Positions 20,201 to 31,268 of a stretch of 64,000 nucleotides of DNA are shown one piece after another. The DNA is taken from NCBI GenBank assembly GCA_950097015.1, contig CATNEN010000024.1, positions 4,326,501 through 4,390,500 on the forward strand. Reading direction: 5' to 3'. Numbering within the stretch: the first letter of the stretch is position 1; the number at the start of each line of letters is the position of its first letter. A program made the translations under genes and the position numbers. This stretch comes from Macrostomum hystrix (lineage: Eukaryota > Platyhelminthes > Macrostomidae). Under the pieces are notes generated by a model. That model saw nothing but the letters and a program-made list of their open reading frames with translations, had not been told where the DNA came from and did no database searches.

Positions 20201-22249
20201 TACCCGATGAGTAACTTCGATTTCGCCCGCGGGGAGGGGGATGCTCGTGTGTACCCGATGAGTAACTTCAATTTCGCCCGCGGGGAGGGGGATGCTCGTG
20301 TGTACCCGATAAGTAACTTCAATTTCGCCCGCGGGGAGGGGGATGCTCGTGTGTACCCGATAAGTAACTTCAATTTCGCCCGCGGGGAGGGGGATGCTCG
20401 TGTGTACCCGATGAGTAACTTCGATTTCGCCCGCGAGACCGCGGCCTGCCCAGGTTAGAGTAAATCAATTTCACAAAAAGTAAGCTTCTATTTCGTCTTG
20501 CATTTTTTTCATCCGGCTTTAAACATTAATATAGGCCATAATGGGCCTGTACTTTCAATATATATTTTTGACGCATCAGGCAAGACACCAAATTGGGAGA
20601 CAGACAACAAAAAGAGCTCTTATTGTCGCTCCAATAAGATTGGAGCTTCAAGAGCGGCTGGATGTGAAAGTGTCGGCGCTATCCGATTAGCTGATTTTTT
20701 TTTTTGATTCTGTGCTATAGTGTCATAAATTCAAAAGGCTCATAAATCACTCGACACTCGACAGAATCAAGATATTATAATTGCATTGCGGCGGAGTCGG
20801 TGGCGGCGTCGGCGTCGGCGTCGGCGAAGATCAAAGGCAAGGACAAAGTCCGTATTTCATAGAGCAGACGCAAACACAAATCGCTGTGCTGAAGAGACGA
20901 AATAGAAGTTACTTTTTGTGAAATTGATTTACTCTAACTGGGCAGGCCGGTCTCGCTGGCGAAATTGAAGTAACTAACGCCAGCCAGAGAGCCACCAGGC
21001 GGAGCGGTTAACGCCTTTGCCTCTCGCACCAAGGTTTCTGAGTTCGATTCCACGGCGAGGCCATATTAAATTGGGGCGCAGCCGCAGAGAGAAGGCTTGG
21101 GGGCTTGTCGTGCAATTTACGCCCTTGAGGGCCAACCTCCAAGGGACAGTGAGAGTGTACACTGCCTGACGATGAGAAAGCCAGGGCAGATGTACACACT
21201 TGTGTGAGCGTGTACCTGCGTACATTATCTGTGCGTTTGTGCTGCAGGTCTAGTATCAGCAAACGGTGTGTCATTGCCCGCAGCCCTCCTGCAAATAATT
21301 ATTATCAGTATTGAACAAGTCTTGTCACTCAACCGAGCGGGTCCGTTGTGTACATAAACACAATAAACTTCTCGAACCTCCGCAGGGGGACACAGTGTCC
21401 GCCAGCTTCAGGACTGGCCATCCGCGCAACAACATGATGCTTGGTGGCAGCTTCCTGATGGTGCAGCGCAAGACTTCCACAGGAGACTGGGAGGATGTTT
21501 GCAATGACGCCTGCGTGGAGACCAGGTGAGGGAGATATCAGACTTGAAGTTCTTGATGTCCGTCTGTGTTTTCATTTACTAATTTTTTTGTACATTTTCT
21601 TATTACGAGTATTTTGATAATTGATTACAACCTGCCCCAATAGGACCAGACGGGTACAGCCGCAGCTATTGCGTGGCGCATCTGCGTTACAGCTGTTCAG
21701 TCCGTGGACTGTGGGGACGCCACTCCCCAATCAACCCAACTAATGCTGGTACCCACTGAACAGCGGGGTGAACGGAAGTGATGCAGAGAGTTATGTGTCA
21801 TGCTAATTGTTCCAGTGGAGTCGGAAATCGAAACCTCGACCTTTAACACTCTAACCGCCAGGCTACAACCCCTGCTGGCGCTAGCGGAAAAAATTTTCTT
21901 AGCTTAATGCAAAATACGTTTTCCCTAAATCGCTCATTTCTACCACCTGAAATTCTGTATGCAAAATTGTTAATGCCGAGCACACCTGCCCCGCAGATTC
22001 CGCTGGGAGAGAACCAACGCCCTGCTGGGTTACAGCCTGGCCCACATGGCCTGGGACATTCCCAGTTGTGCCAGGCCGGGCAGCTACCGCCTGGTCCACA
22101 CCGGCTGGTTCAAACCGGTTCTGGTGTGGCAGAAGCCGCGCCAGTTCAGCGGCGCAACCAGCGAGTTTCGAGTCGAAAGTGGCGCAAAGCGACGCACCTG
22201 CAGCGATCGTGACGTCATCGATGAGCAGGTTGGCGCCGGGTGCCGTTAA
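11266..22249 (+). CDS. ASAH2: Neutral ceramidase, ten exons
   Basis: The enzyme hydrolyses ceramide to sphingosine and fatty acid at neutral pH, at the cell surface or secreted. Exons: 11266-11418, 11969-12115, 14579-14755, 14893-15220, 15597-15811, 18722-19021, 19109-19339, 19516-19761, 21386-21525, 21997-22249. Phases agree throughout and give 729 residues, normal for the family. Residues 1-28 look like a signal peptide, followed by the GVGLADITGP start of the catalytic domain. Exon 3 holds the zinc motif HTHSGPGG; exon 5 holds EGDVSPN with the nucleophilic Ser; exon 7 has PGEFTTMSGRR and TYEEYQ. The last two exons form the C-terminal Ig-like domain (VCNDACVETRF...). Intron 4 is filled by a SINE, intron 5 has a GC donor (gcaagt at 15812), and introns 2 and 5 contain antisense genes. 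There is no transmembrane anchor beyond the signal peptide. Exon joins are deduced from frame and family similarity. Confidence 0.93.
11461..11880. repeat. Minisatellite in ceramidase intron 1 (about 33-bp unit)
   Basis: About thirteen copies of a 31-33-bp unit, cctctgctacctccttcccg followed by atcctacaatgtg, alternate between 'ctccttcccg' and 'ctgttcc(a/c)' variants. The array starts about 40 bases after the 5' splice site and takes up most of the 550-bp intron. Confidence 0.9.
12776..13681 (-). CDS. Hypothetical protein nested antisense in ceramidase intron 2
   Basis: An uninterrupted 301-codon frame with a natural ATG and stop lies wholly within the 2.46-kb intron 2 of the ceramidase gene, on the opposite strand. 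I do not recognise the family. It has mixed composition and reads like a real protein. Residues about 36-80 are Leu/Arg/Lys-rich and probably coiled-coil (KDERLLDLSRLMARHL... LSRQLLLLNQ), followed by an acidic run (QEEEDFPLASDED). The middle segment carries CHWEIEDINVLNQ, and the C-terminal third has KIYFFGHYLDISVEIQQRF and ends DAAERLMERLG. There is no signal peptide or transmembrane segment. Codon use is non-repetitive, with GC higher than the flanking intron. It could be a single-exon gene or an exon of a larger one. Confidence 0.6.
   Translation of the reverse strand: MIEKLNKGNINNEINVKEPNYERHSINHVLKQLSCMKDERLLDLSRLMARHLDYLEKLSRSLSRQLLLLNQRSRRRTGRARMRNLLQEEEDFPLASDEDMTKINYQIRKEFSIELNGMFSARMLLRLPDEVFCDNPEVYCHWEIEDINVLNQTPADSIELCSLHQQIQSLDWQLDTAISSGTTDPIDPDTERAVNNVSKIYFFGHYLDISVEIQQRFVQEVVDLAAASNEGRRLKTLALEFNLRQRQRRRWRQVLVLAVWPAGHPPDWRPTLLNDSVGYYYSETDELFSPDAAERLMERLG
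15234..15594 (-). mobile_element. tRNA-derived SINE (family 1) that makes up ceramidase intron 4
   Basis: On the minus strand the head begins GGGTGGGTCGGTGGCAGAG, with the A box TGGCAGAGCGG and a B box AGTTCGATTCC in the tRNA-like region (about 15594-15525). The body is shared with the other copies, and the 3' end is CCCTCCTGCAATTATTATTA. The flanking direct repeat is CCAGG(T/C)AAGCAGA at 15217-15229 and 15593-15605. Its ends coincide with the two splice sites of intron 4 (15221-15596). Confidence 0.9.
16212..17557 (-). CDS. SABATH-family carboxyl methyltransferase nested in ceramidase intron 5
   Basis: The two minus-strand exons 17171-17557 and 16212-16883 join in phase 0 across a 287-bp GT-AG intron. 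The result is 352 residues, the normal size of SAM-dependent SABATH (Methyltransf_7) enzymes, which methylate small carboxylic acids such as salicylate, jasmonate or benzoate. Family signatures: SDYNAQSRNQ near the N-terminus (S-x-Y-x3-S-x2-Q), the SAM loop IADFGCSTGLNS (about 49-60), LNDLPSNHWSELF (about 88-100), and SFYEQVLPSNS followed by LHWCSMLP at and after the exon junction. All key blocks are present with no stop or frameshift, so it should be active. The substrate cannot be predicted. The family is best known from plants, so an animal copy is unusual. The whole gene sits antisense in the 2.9-kb GC-AG intron 5 of the ceramidase gene. Confidence 0.87.
17925..18301 (-). mobile_element. 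tRNA-derived SINE (family 1)
   Basis: A nearly full-length copy in ceramidase intron 5. It has a long AAT/ATT microsatellite tail at 17925-17972, then the body in reverse orientation (gcaggagggctgcgggcaat...), and the tRNA-like head ending in ctctgccaccgcccccc at about 18301. It lies upstream of the SABATH gene on that gene's strand, within a few hundred bases of its ATG. Confidence 0.88.
18395..18480. mobile_element. SINE family 2 fragment with palindrome
   Basis: It contains CAGTCCATGGACTG at 18427-18440, within context (actgtt before; gtaccagtgggtac after) resembling the core of the family 2 elements at 6.9 and 21.7 kb. No tRNA-like head is visible. Confidence 0.5.
19955..20445. repeat. 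51-bp minisatellite in ceramidase intron 8
   Basis: About 9.5 near-identical copies of a 51-bp unit beginning gtaacttcaatttcgcccgc and containing ggggagggggatgctcg. Units differ at only two positions (caattt/cgattt and cgatgag/cgataag), which implies recent amplification. Because 51 is divisible by three, it leaves long open frames on both strands; the MSNFNFARGEGDARVYP-type repeat is not a protein. Confidence 0.93.
19955..20980. mobile_element. Inverted-repeat (foldback-like) element in ceramidase intron 8
   Basis: The left arm at about 20415-20500 (aacttcgatttcgcccgcga...tctatttcgtc) is the reverse complement of the right arm at about 20895-20975 (gacgaaatagaag...ggcgaaattgaagt), over about 80 bases with few changes. 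The outermost 20 or so bases of the arm are also the first part of each 51-bp minisatellite unit, so the array looks like an expanded terminus. Between the arms lie about 390 bp with a (GGCGTC)n-like patch at 20790-20830. No transposase is present. The class is unknown. Confidence 0.65.
20985..21312 (+). mobile_element. tRNA-derived SINE (family 1)
   Basis: A plus-strand copy with a tRNA-like head (A box at about 20998-21010, B box agttcgattcc at about 21041-21051), then the shared body, and the end cctgcaaataattattatc. It begins immediately after the right arm of the foldback-like element in ceramidase intron 8. Confidence 0.88.
21640..21875 (-). mobile_element. tRNA-derived SINE (family 2) in ceramidase intron 9
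   Basis: The minus-strand head (21875 to about 21810) reads ggggttgtagcctggcggtt with a B-box-like ggtttcgatttcc. The body includes the palindrome CAGTCCGTGGACTG at 21698-21711 and ends near 21640. It is the best-preserved relative of the interrupted copy at 6.9-8.2 kb. Confidence 0.72.
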
Positions 22250-22628
22250 GAAGCCCGATTTGAATCGGCGCCAAAGGATTGCAACAAGCATTATAACAAA
22301 AGTGTTTATTTAGACACTACAGACTTGAAGCTTGCTTGGATTAATAGCCTGTTTTTATAATGAAACAGCAGAAGCTGGGCAATTCTAAACATTTTAAACC
22401 CGCGCCTATATTTAAAGCTTGTTGGCTTTCCTCGCAACAAAAGTTTTTTCTGAACTGACAAGAATTTGCTTGCTTCAAAATAACTGTTTCCTAGCCACCA
22501 ACTTTGTGGAATTACAGCTTTCGAGTACATATTGACCTTCTAGATTACAGCACATTATTTACTCAGATGGAGCTATTTAAAACATTTTTGTAAACCATTT
22601 TGGGATGAGCCAGGAAAGAAATTACTAT

Positions 22629-23262
22629 CGAAATAGTGTTGTGTCTTGGCCTAATGGCCGACGGAGGGAGATGGGGGTTGGGTCCACCTGCCCGAGACAC
22701 CCAGGTCCCAGACCAACCCTGCATACGCCTAACAGACCGGATTGGTTCAGCGAGAGTTCACTGAGCCAACCGCCCTGAGACTAGCGAGAGTTCACTCGTC
22801 TCAGGTCCCTAACGGAGCGAGAGTTCACTCAGTACGCCCCACCGGCCCGACGCGGTAATCCCCGGAATGAGGAAGACACGAGCTCACCTTGAACTTCTCC
22901 ACGCAAGCTGATCGGCTCTACTCGTTTATTGCCGGCACTTGAATAACAACTATGATTGGTAGATAGGCAATGCACAGACTTGCAGAAAGGCAGGTAGGAA
23001 GTCGCGCCGGACGGGGTTACAGATAGGGCGGGGCGACTACTTATAAAACTTACTGTACAGGGCAGAGAAGAGGGAGAGAGAGAAAAATGAGACACAAAGC
23101 CTGGGTCACTGGCGGCTTATCCGGCCGCCAGCCAATGCGAGTGGCCCAGGTGGGGGGAGGGGTAGAGAGAGGTGGGGCTAGCGCAACGCTGGGGCAAGGG
23201 CAGGTGGGCGCAGAGAAGAAAAAAGGGGGGCTAGGCCGTGGTTGAGGCGTAAGCCTCTTACA
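22629..23262. other. GC-rich block, possibly a solo LTR or other element
   Basis: This block is more GC-rich than its surroundings and bounded by TGTGTCTTGG and CTCTTACA, with a TATAAAA at about 23041. The motif gcgagagttcact occurs three times (22750-22830) within short inverted repeats. TG...CA ends and a TATA box suggest an LTR, but I found no matching target-site duplication and no retroviral-type coding sequence nearby. It could equally be a promoter or CpG-type region. Confidence 0.25.
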
Positions 23263-23436
23263 AACCCTGACCTAGGCTGGCACGGGTGTAGGAAGGGGTG
23301 GGGCAGACAAACACGGCACAACAATAGTAATGACATCGTATTTGCGGGGGCAAATTAACTTGCAGACGAAAAGATGGTCAGGGATGACGTACCTGTGTGA
23401 GCACACCTGTGCTCTTATCCTGCGTTATTACTTTGA

Positions 23437-23690
23437 GAGGGTGAGTGGCAGAGCGGTCTGACGCGTTTCCCTCTCGCAACAAGGTCCTGAGCTCGATTCC
23501 GCTGCGAGGCCACATTCATTAGAGGAGGGAAGGTTTTGGAGGCTTTGTCGTACAATTCACGCCCTTGAATGCCGATCTCTAAGGCACAGTGAAAGTGCAC
23601 ACTTGGTAGAGTTTTTAGAATTACCACTCGCAGGCTGCAGATATCACCAAATGGTGATACAGGGCCCACAGCCGTCCTGCAAATATCATA
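23437..23690 (+). mobile_element. tRNA-derived SINE (family 1), diverged
   Basis: Head gtggcagagcggtctgacgc with B box agctcgattcc, then a shortened body ending gccgtcctgcaaatatcat. More substitutions and deletions than the other copies, so probably older. Confidence 0.75.
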
Positions 23691-24414
23691 GTCTCATCTT
23701 GCGTTATTACTCAGTACTCAAAAAAAGAAACGCAAGCCACATATGTGTATATATTTCCTTATTTAGGAACTTGAATCCGAATCACCAAAAATACGCTGTT
23801 TTTTAAGTAAAAAACATCCGGCAGTTTTAATCATGATCCTACGATTATTTATTAAGCAGGTTGAAAGCGGAAAGCTGAATTTACAAAAGGTTAAACGAAA
23901 ACAACAAACAGGTAAAATTCTAGCCTGCTAAATAAACAAAGCAATTATGAAATACGGTCAGTCGCATAGACCTAGCTCACTACTCACTCAGTAGTATAGT
24001 TCTTGAGAAAGTATAGAAAACAGATAAGAAAAGTAGGCTAAGAAATTAGTAGGCTAAAAATGGGCTATGGAAATTTCGTGGATTGTTATGAGAAAAGCAT
24101 GTCTGCCACTTAGAAATAAACTTCGAATGAACATTTGGAAGCATAAAAATGTACTGTACTAAATTCATTTATTGATTATTCATTTAAGACACATCTTTAT
24201 TAAACCTGTAATGGCTTGTATTACGCTAAATTACTTATAAATTAAGAAATTAAATATCCATTTAAATATTAAAGCTTTAAAAAATACAATTAGTAAAACA
24301 AAATATCGCTCATTGGAGATTCCAATTACACTAGTCACAATAGCCAGATTTCATAAACGATTAAATTTTTAACAAAAAAGTTTTGGCACTGAAGTTTTTA
24401 ATAATATTTTAGAG

Positions 24415-25947
24415 CATCGGCGTAAGTTTCAGGATGATAACAATGGCAACTTTGGTAAGGATGATAACTTTGGATAGTTCAGGATGATAACTTTGGATAG
24501 TTCAGGATGATAACTTTGGATAGTTCAGGATGATAACTTTGGATAGTTCAGGATGATAACTTTGGATAGTTCAGGATGATAACTTTGGATAGTTCAGGAT
24601 GGTAACTTTGGATAGTTCAGGATGGTAGCTTTGGATAGTTCAGGATGGTAGCTTTGGATAGTTCAGGATGGTAACTTTGAATAGTTCAGGATGATAACTT
24701 TGGATAGTTCAGGATGGTAACTTTGGATAGTTCAGGATGGTAACTTTGGATAGTTCAGGATGGTAACTTTGGATAGTTCAGGATGATAACTTTGGATAGT
24801 TCAGGATGATAACTTTGGATAGTTCAGGATGATAACTTTGGATAGTTCAGGATGATAACTTTGGATAGTTCAGGATGATAACTTTGGATAGTTCAGGATG
24901 GTAACTTTGGATAGTTCAGGATGGCAACTTTGGTAAGGATGATAACTTTGGATAGTTCAGGATGATAACTTTGGATAGTTCAGGATGATAACTTTGGATA
25001 GTTCAGGATGATAACTTTGGATAGTTCAGGATGATAACTTTGGATAGTTCAGGATGATAACTTTGGATAGTTCAGGATGATAACTTTGGATAGTTCAGGA
25101 TGATAACTTTGGATAGTTCAGGATGATAACTTTGGATAGTTCAGGATGGTAACTTTGGATAGTTCAGGATGGTAGCTTTGGATAGTTCAGGATGGTAGCT
25201 TTGGATAGTTCAGGATGGTAACTTTGGATAGTTCAGGATGGTAACTTTGGATAGTTCAGGATGATAACTTTGGATAGTTCAGGATGGTAACTTTGGATAG
25301 TTCAGGATGGTAACTTTGGATAGTTCAGGATGGTAACTTTGGATAGTTAAGGATGGTAACTTTGGATAGTTCAGGATGATAACTTTGGATAGTTCAGGAT
25401 GATAACTTTGGATAGTTCAGGATGGTAACTTTGGATAGTTCAGGATGATAACTTTGGATAGTTCAGGATGGTAACTTTGGATAGTTAAGGATGATAACTT
25501 TGGATAGTTCAGGATGATAACTTTGGATAGTTCAGGATGATAACTTTGGATAGTTAAGGATGGTAACTTTGGATAGTTCAGGATGATAACTTTGGATAGT
25601 TCAGGATGATAACTTTGGATAGTTCAGGATGATAACTTTGGATAGTTCAGGATGATAACTTTGGATAGTTAAGGATGGTAACTTTGGATAGTTCAGGATG
25701 ATAACTTTGGATAGTTAAGGATGGTAACTTTGGATAGTTCAGGATGATAACTTTGGATAGTTCAGGATGATAACTTTGGATAGTTCAGGATGATAACTTT
25801 GGATAGTTAAGGATGGTAACTTTGGATAGTTCAGGATGGTAACTTTGGATAGTTAAGGATGGTAACTTTGGATAGTTCAGGATGATAACTTTGGATAGTT
25901 CAGGATGGTAACTTTGGATAGTTCAGGATGGTAACTTTGGATAGTAG
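24415..25947. repeat. 1.5-kb minisatellite, 23-bp unit
   Basis: About 65 copies of gttcaggatgataactttgg+ata. Variants (ggtaac, ggtagc, gttaagg) are interspersed, and a larger segment is duplicated: an internal interruption 'ggcaactttggtaagg' recurs at about 24440 and 24925, implying segmental duplication of the array. It is intergenic, between the ceramidase and TTLL5 3' ends. Confidence 0.95.
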
Positions 25948-26330
25948 GTAGGAGCTAGTAAACACAAGCTGCGCAACATGAAAGGCATCTTTGAAATGAT
26001 TTTCACTGAGGCAGTGTCACCTTTGTCACTTTGAGCTGTGCATGAGTCACATGTAGTGCGCGCCGAATTCATTGGCTCAATAGTATAAAAATGCAACGAA
26101 AGTTCGAAGCAGAATGTGATTAGGCAGTTTTATCTACATCTAGGAATGTTAAGCTGAGAAAAACAGATAAGAAATTTACGGCATCAGTGGACAGTTTATC
26201 GTACTGTATCTACAGTTCGCATGTACAAAAATTTCTCAACAATCAACGGGATTATTACGAGATTCGATGAATATGTAATAAAAAACTGGCATGTGAGAGC
26301 TCGACTGTGTAGTAGTATGTACGAGACACG

Positions 26331-26680
26331 GAGCCTAGGTCTGTACTTTAGAGTGGGACCTGGGTCTGTACTTTAGAGTGGGACCTGGGTCTGTACTTTA
26401 GAGTGGGACCTGGGTCTGTACTTTAGAGTGGGACCTGGGTCTGTACTTTAGAGTGGGACCTGGGTCTGTACTTTAGAGTAGGACCTGGGTCTGTACTTTA
26501 GAGTGGGACCTGGGTCTGTACTTTAGAGTGGGACCTGGGTCTGTACTTTAGAGTGGGACCTGGGTCTGTACTTTAGAGTGGGACCTGGGTCTGTACTTTA
26601 GAGTGGGACCTGGGTCTGTACTTTAGAGTGGGACCTGGGTCTGTACTTTAGAGTGGGACCTGGGTCTGTACTTTAGAAAA
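26331..26680. repeat. Minisatellite, 25-bp unit
   Basis: About fourteen almost perfect copies of gggacctgggtctgtacttt+agagt, decaying at the right end (26680-26790). Intergenic; no coding role. Confidence 0.95.
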
Positions 26681-27277
26681 GGCCCTAGATCTGTTCTCTA
26701 GACTGGGACCTGAGTTTGTACTTTAATGCGAGGTTTCCATTCCACGTGTACTTTACAGTAGACCCCAAACAAAAATGTACTTTAGAGTCCTGATAGCGAC
26801 AAGGAAACTAAAGTTGTGGCCATATATACTGGTAAAATATTTAGTGTACACTCATTAACTATTTTTACATATAAAATACTTCTATCTATTACTCGACATA
26901 AAATGACAATGCGAAAATCTTTGCTTTGTCGAAAAACGATGGATGACGAAAAAAATCTTCTAAAAGCTGAAATACTTCCCTAGCAATGCGCTCTAAAATG
27001 AAACTAAATATAAGCAGAAGATCTCCATAAGAAACCAAGAGACCAGCTCTGTTGTACTTATATAAAAATATATGGTCAACTGAAACAGCAGCTAGGCTAA
27101 CAGGTAATCACTATGCCACCGTTTCTATTCAACGGCTTCAAATCACAGTCTGATCAAATAGGAAATTGGGATATTAATATCTTTCGGTCACAAACACCAG
27201 CTGAACAAAACGCTGAACTGAATAGAAAAACTGAGAAAAATCTGAGAAAGTTACTGATTCAACAAAAATTAGAGAAT

Positions 27278-30200
27278 TCATGCGCGTCCGCCACCTTCAC
27301 TGTCGCCGCCGCCGTCGTGGCCCGGCTGCAGAGCCGACAGCGGAGCGGTCACAGGCGCGGACAGCACCGTAATGCCGGAAGTTGAGGCCGCCAATGCGGC
27401 GCTATGCTTAGCCCGACTGGCCTCTAGCAGAGCCCGACTCTGCCGAATCTGCGCCACCAGATCTGTTTTGGCTGCCGACTGGGCAGTGGCTGCCCGGAAT
27501 CCGCCGGCCTGCAGCTGCGGGCTGTAGTGATCACCCAGACTGGCGGATGACGACACCGCGGCGCCGATGCCTGCCGAAGGATCGGCGCTGGCAGGACGAC
27601 TCAGCAGGGCATCAACTCGGTAGGCCGCGTACTGCCGGCTCTGTTGGCGAACGGCAAGACGCTGAAGAGCCGCATTCAACGCTGCCTCATCGTAGGTGGT
27701 CAGCGACTTTAGATTGCCGCCTGCGGGGGCGCCAGGCGTCGAAGCCGGCTGTTGAAATTCCCGACCGCCGCTGGCACTTATTGGACGCCGTCGGGAATGG
27801 CTCCCGCCGACATTGCCGACGTTTAGCAGTGGTGACGCACCTGCCGCTGACGAGGATGCACCTGTCGCCGAAGAAGCCGATGCTGAGATGAGTCGGGTGG
27901 ACGGAGAGGCACTGGGCGATGCGGAGACGACCCGCTGCTTTTGCGATGCTGAGGAGACATTCGAGGCGCGGATGAAGACTCCGGCACTGCGGTTTGCCCT
28001 GGTGTAGGCGGTCAGCAGAGCCTCCAGCTGGGCCTCCTCCGCAGTGCGAGCAAACACTGCGAACTCGCCGGCTGGCAGTCCGCTACCGCCGCCGCCACCG
28101 CCGACATCTTCGCCCCGCTGCCGCATGGCTTCCGTCTCTCTGGCGTAGCGCCGAACGAAGTCGGCCAGCAGGTCGGCCAGGATGGCCTGTCTCTGTGCCA
28201 GGCCGAGCCGCCGGCTGGGCAGGTTGGAAGCTCTGCCAGCGCCCTCCGCGTCGGCTCGGCGAAGAAAGCGCAGCACGAGGTCGAGCTGGTCGTTGGCCAA
28301 GCGTTCGTCTTCAGGCGAGAGGGTCTCGTGAGCCAGCACGGCCTTGATGGAAGGGCAGGATTATTTGCTGTAGCGCATATAAAACCGATCAATTAACTCA
28401 AAAGACTCCAAGTCTTGCAGTCTCACAGCCGATATTTCAAGCCGCCAAACGCCCGCTGGCACCTACCTGATCGGCCAGAAGGCGCCTCCGGATGCGCGCC
28501 AGGTAGGCGGCGAATGCCTGACGGGCTTGCAGTGGCGACATCGAGCCGCCACGCGACACCACTGACTCTAGATCGATTGGCGGCAACGGCGGCGTTGAAT
28601 AATTTGAAGGCGATATCAGGCGCTGCTGCTGCTGCTGCTGCTGCGTCTGGTCCGTCGGCTGCCTCACTGAGGACCTCGGCCTGGGAGGCCGACGAGAATT
28701 CGCGCTGCTCGACGGCGCTGGCGGATGCGGTGGCAGCTGCTGAGAAGCTGAGGACGCAGAAGGAGGAATCGCCAGCGTTGCAGTTGTTTCGCCCGAGAAC
28801 TCTGGAGGCGGCGGAGGAGGAGGAATCGGATCCGGCTGCTCTCTTTGGCGTCGAGTCGCTGGCGTCGCTTCCTCGGTTGCAGCTTCCCCACGGCCGGCGC
28901 CAAGTTTGCTTTCATAGCGACGGATTCGCTTTAAAGCTGTCCTGTAGGCGGCCCGGATGCGGCCGTATTGCCTGACCGCCAAGCCGCTGGCTGTGCGCAC
29001 GGCGCCAGCTAGCGAGGCCGGCGATATGCTGTGCAGAGACAGCTTGCCAGCCGGCACCGCAGACACCGAAGCTGAGTTCGGGCGCGACTGCGCCTGCGGA
29101 GCCTGAAAAATGTTAGGAAATTTCGGAGGTTAATTTTTGCCTGAAATGTGCTGTTTTAAGCGTTTGAAGATCTAGATAGTCAGGAGAGTGACAAGTCGAG
29201 AGAGTGAAAAGTCGAGAGAGTGACAAGTAGGGAGAGTGACAAGTAGGGAGAGTGACAAGTCGGGAGAGTGGGAAGTCGAGAGTGAAAAGTCGGGAGAGTG
29301 AAAAGTCGGGAGAGTGACAAGTAGGGAGAGTGACAAGTCGGGAGAGTGGGAAGTCGAGAGTGAAAAGTCGGGAGAGTGAAAAGTCGGGAGAGTGAAAAGT
29401 CGGGAGAGTGACAAGTCGGGAGAGTGACAAGTAGGGAGACTGGGAAGTCGAGAGTGACAAGTCGGGAGGCTGAAAAGTCGGGAAAGCGACAATTTAAAGT
29501 GACATGTGTTGCGAATGTCAAGTGGGAATGAGGCTGGCAGGAAGGTGCCAGTATTAGTCTGACCTGCGCCTGCCAGCGCTTCGGATAGAGCAGCCGGTGC
29601 AGAGCGGCATTGGCCTGACCATGCTGCGGGCTCTGCTGCTGGAACGCCGAGTAAGTGTCCCAGCTGTGCGGACTGGGGAACACCCGGAGCCAGCCGCCCC
29701 TGCGCCGGAATTCCTCGCGGGCGATGCGCAGCATTCGCTGTTCATCCAGGCTGGACGGTCCGCCACCGCCGCCGCCACCAACGGAGCCGGATGAGCGCAA
29801 AGAACCAGCGGAGCCGGGACGACTGCCATTGCCAGTTGCACTGCCGGCTCTAAAAATTTATCGAAATTTCAGCAAATTAATTTAACTTAGATCGGAATTG
29901 AAAACGGGCATTAGTTGCTCACCTGGAGCCACCTGGCGCGTGCATCACTCTCAGCATTGGATCCTGGCAGACGAATCCGACCAGAGACAGCAGGTCGCTG
30001 AGCATGTGGCATTTGATTTTAAAGTCCAAAGGCGAGTCGCAGGCTAGAGACGGGCTGAGGTTGACCTCCAGCAGCCAGGGCCGCAGTGCCTCGTCCAGGA
30101 TGATGTCGAAGCCGTACAGCTCGAAGCAGTTGCCACGGTGCGGTTGGAACATCTTGCAGGCGGCTGACACGGCTGACTCCACGCTGAGGATGGCCTTAAT

Positions 30201-31268
30201 GATGACATCCTCGATGCGCATCATCACGGCCGCAGTGTCGTGCCCCTCGGAGCGCAGGTACCTCAGCAGAGCGCCCAGCGACCATTTGTTGCCATAGTCC
30301 TCAACTTCAGCGTCGTCATTCTGCACAAAGTCTCGATTGCGCTTGTTCACACTGTAGTTGGTGAGGTGCATGCACTGGTTGCGCAGCTGCCGGCCGTCAG
30401 CCTGGTAGCGAACGGTGGCGAACCGGGCTAGGCCTTCCTCGTACACGTAGATCATTAGCGGATCGTAGGAGGTCACGGCGACGTAGATTCTTAAGTCAAA
30501 TTTGAAGCCATCAACAAGAAGTGGATTGGCGATGTACTTGCAGGCGACCAGCTGTTCGTCTAAGACGATCTGCTCCGGATTGTTGACGATAAAGATGCCC
30601 CTACCTCGACTGCTGGCGATGGGTTTCACAATGAACGGCCCCTTGTCCGTGTGGTGGTAGGCGCACAGGTCTTGGTATTCGGCTGGTAGGACAAAACTGG
30701 GCGGCACAAAGTCAAAATGCCGCGCCCCCATCAGCTGCTGCATCCGCTGCACATTCTTGAACAGCCGGTCCTTTCTAGTGAGCTCGTAGGAGCGGGGAAA
30801 GTGATTGATCTTCTGGAACTCGGTCATGCCACGCAGGCTGTAGGGCTTGAGGTGGCCGCCGGTCCACACCAGGTTGAAGTCCAGGCTGTTCGGATGCGTC
30901 TCGTGGAATCCGTGCGCCAGCAGGATGGTCTTAAGCAGCTTACAGTCGGTGCGGACAATCTTAAATGCCAGGTGATATTTCTCGCCTATGCAGCGCACCT
31001 GTGGATTTCTGCGCTCAACGGCGTGGGGCAAGAAGACGAGAATCGGCCGCTTCCGCCGCTGGCCGCACCAGACGAGGCTCGGATGCTCCGCGTCCGGCAC
31101 GCATAGCTCAATGGCGTCACCTTCGCCGCCTCCACCGCACTCGTCTTCCTCTTCGTCGTCATCTTCGTCGTCATCATTGGCATCGCCATCGGCCAATGGC
31201 ACAACATCGTTTAGGTCGTCGATGACGGCGGAGTGTGCGGTCTTATCGGCGGCAGCTGCAGAAATCAT
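27278..31268 (-). CDS. TTLL5: TTLL5-like tubulin polyglutamylase, four exons
   Basis: The enzyme adds glutamate side chains to tubulin tails on microtubules and cilia. Minus-strand exons: 29923-31268, 29564-29849, 28467-29102, 27278-28342; phases agree and give about 1110 residues. Exon 1 carries the TTL core: [15 protein letters not shown]-grasp residues in [48 protein letters not shown] and the [15 protein letters not shown] end, then [11 protein letters not shown] as in TTLL5. Near the N-terminus is an acidic run ([15 protein letters not shown]). The later exons encode a long low-complexity C-terminal region with Pro-, Gln- (seven Gln) and Ala/Ser-rich stretches, less conserved, as in TTLL5 orthologues. 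The last acceptor is the weaker AAG. The start is the first ATG in frame; an acceptor-like ttctgcag lies just inside it, so the true start could differ. Confidence 0.9.
29175..29485. repeat. Minisatellite in TTLL5 intron 2
   Basis: Irregular array of about 16-bp units of the gggagagtgacaagtc / gggagagtgaaaagtc type, about nineteen copies, within the 461-bp intron. The purine-rich strand is plus, so the transcript is pyrimidine-rich. Confidence 0.9.

Noticed and set aside
19928..20458. Open frames on both strands encoding 17-residue repeats
   Set aside because: A 51-bp intronic minisatellite; simultaneous opening of both strands and location in a ceramidase intron argue against coding.
22629..23262. 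Solo LTR of a retrotransposon
   Set aside because: Ends and a TATA box are suggestive but the flanks do not form a target-site duplication; kept only as a low-confidence feature.
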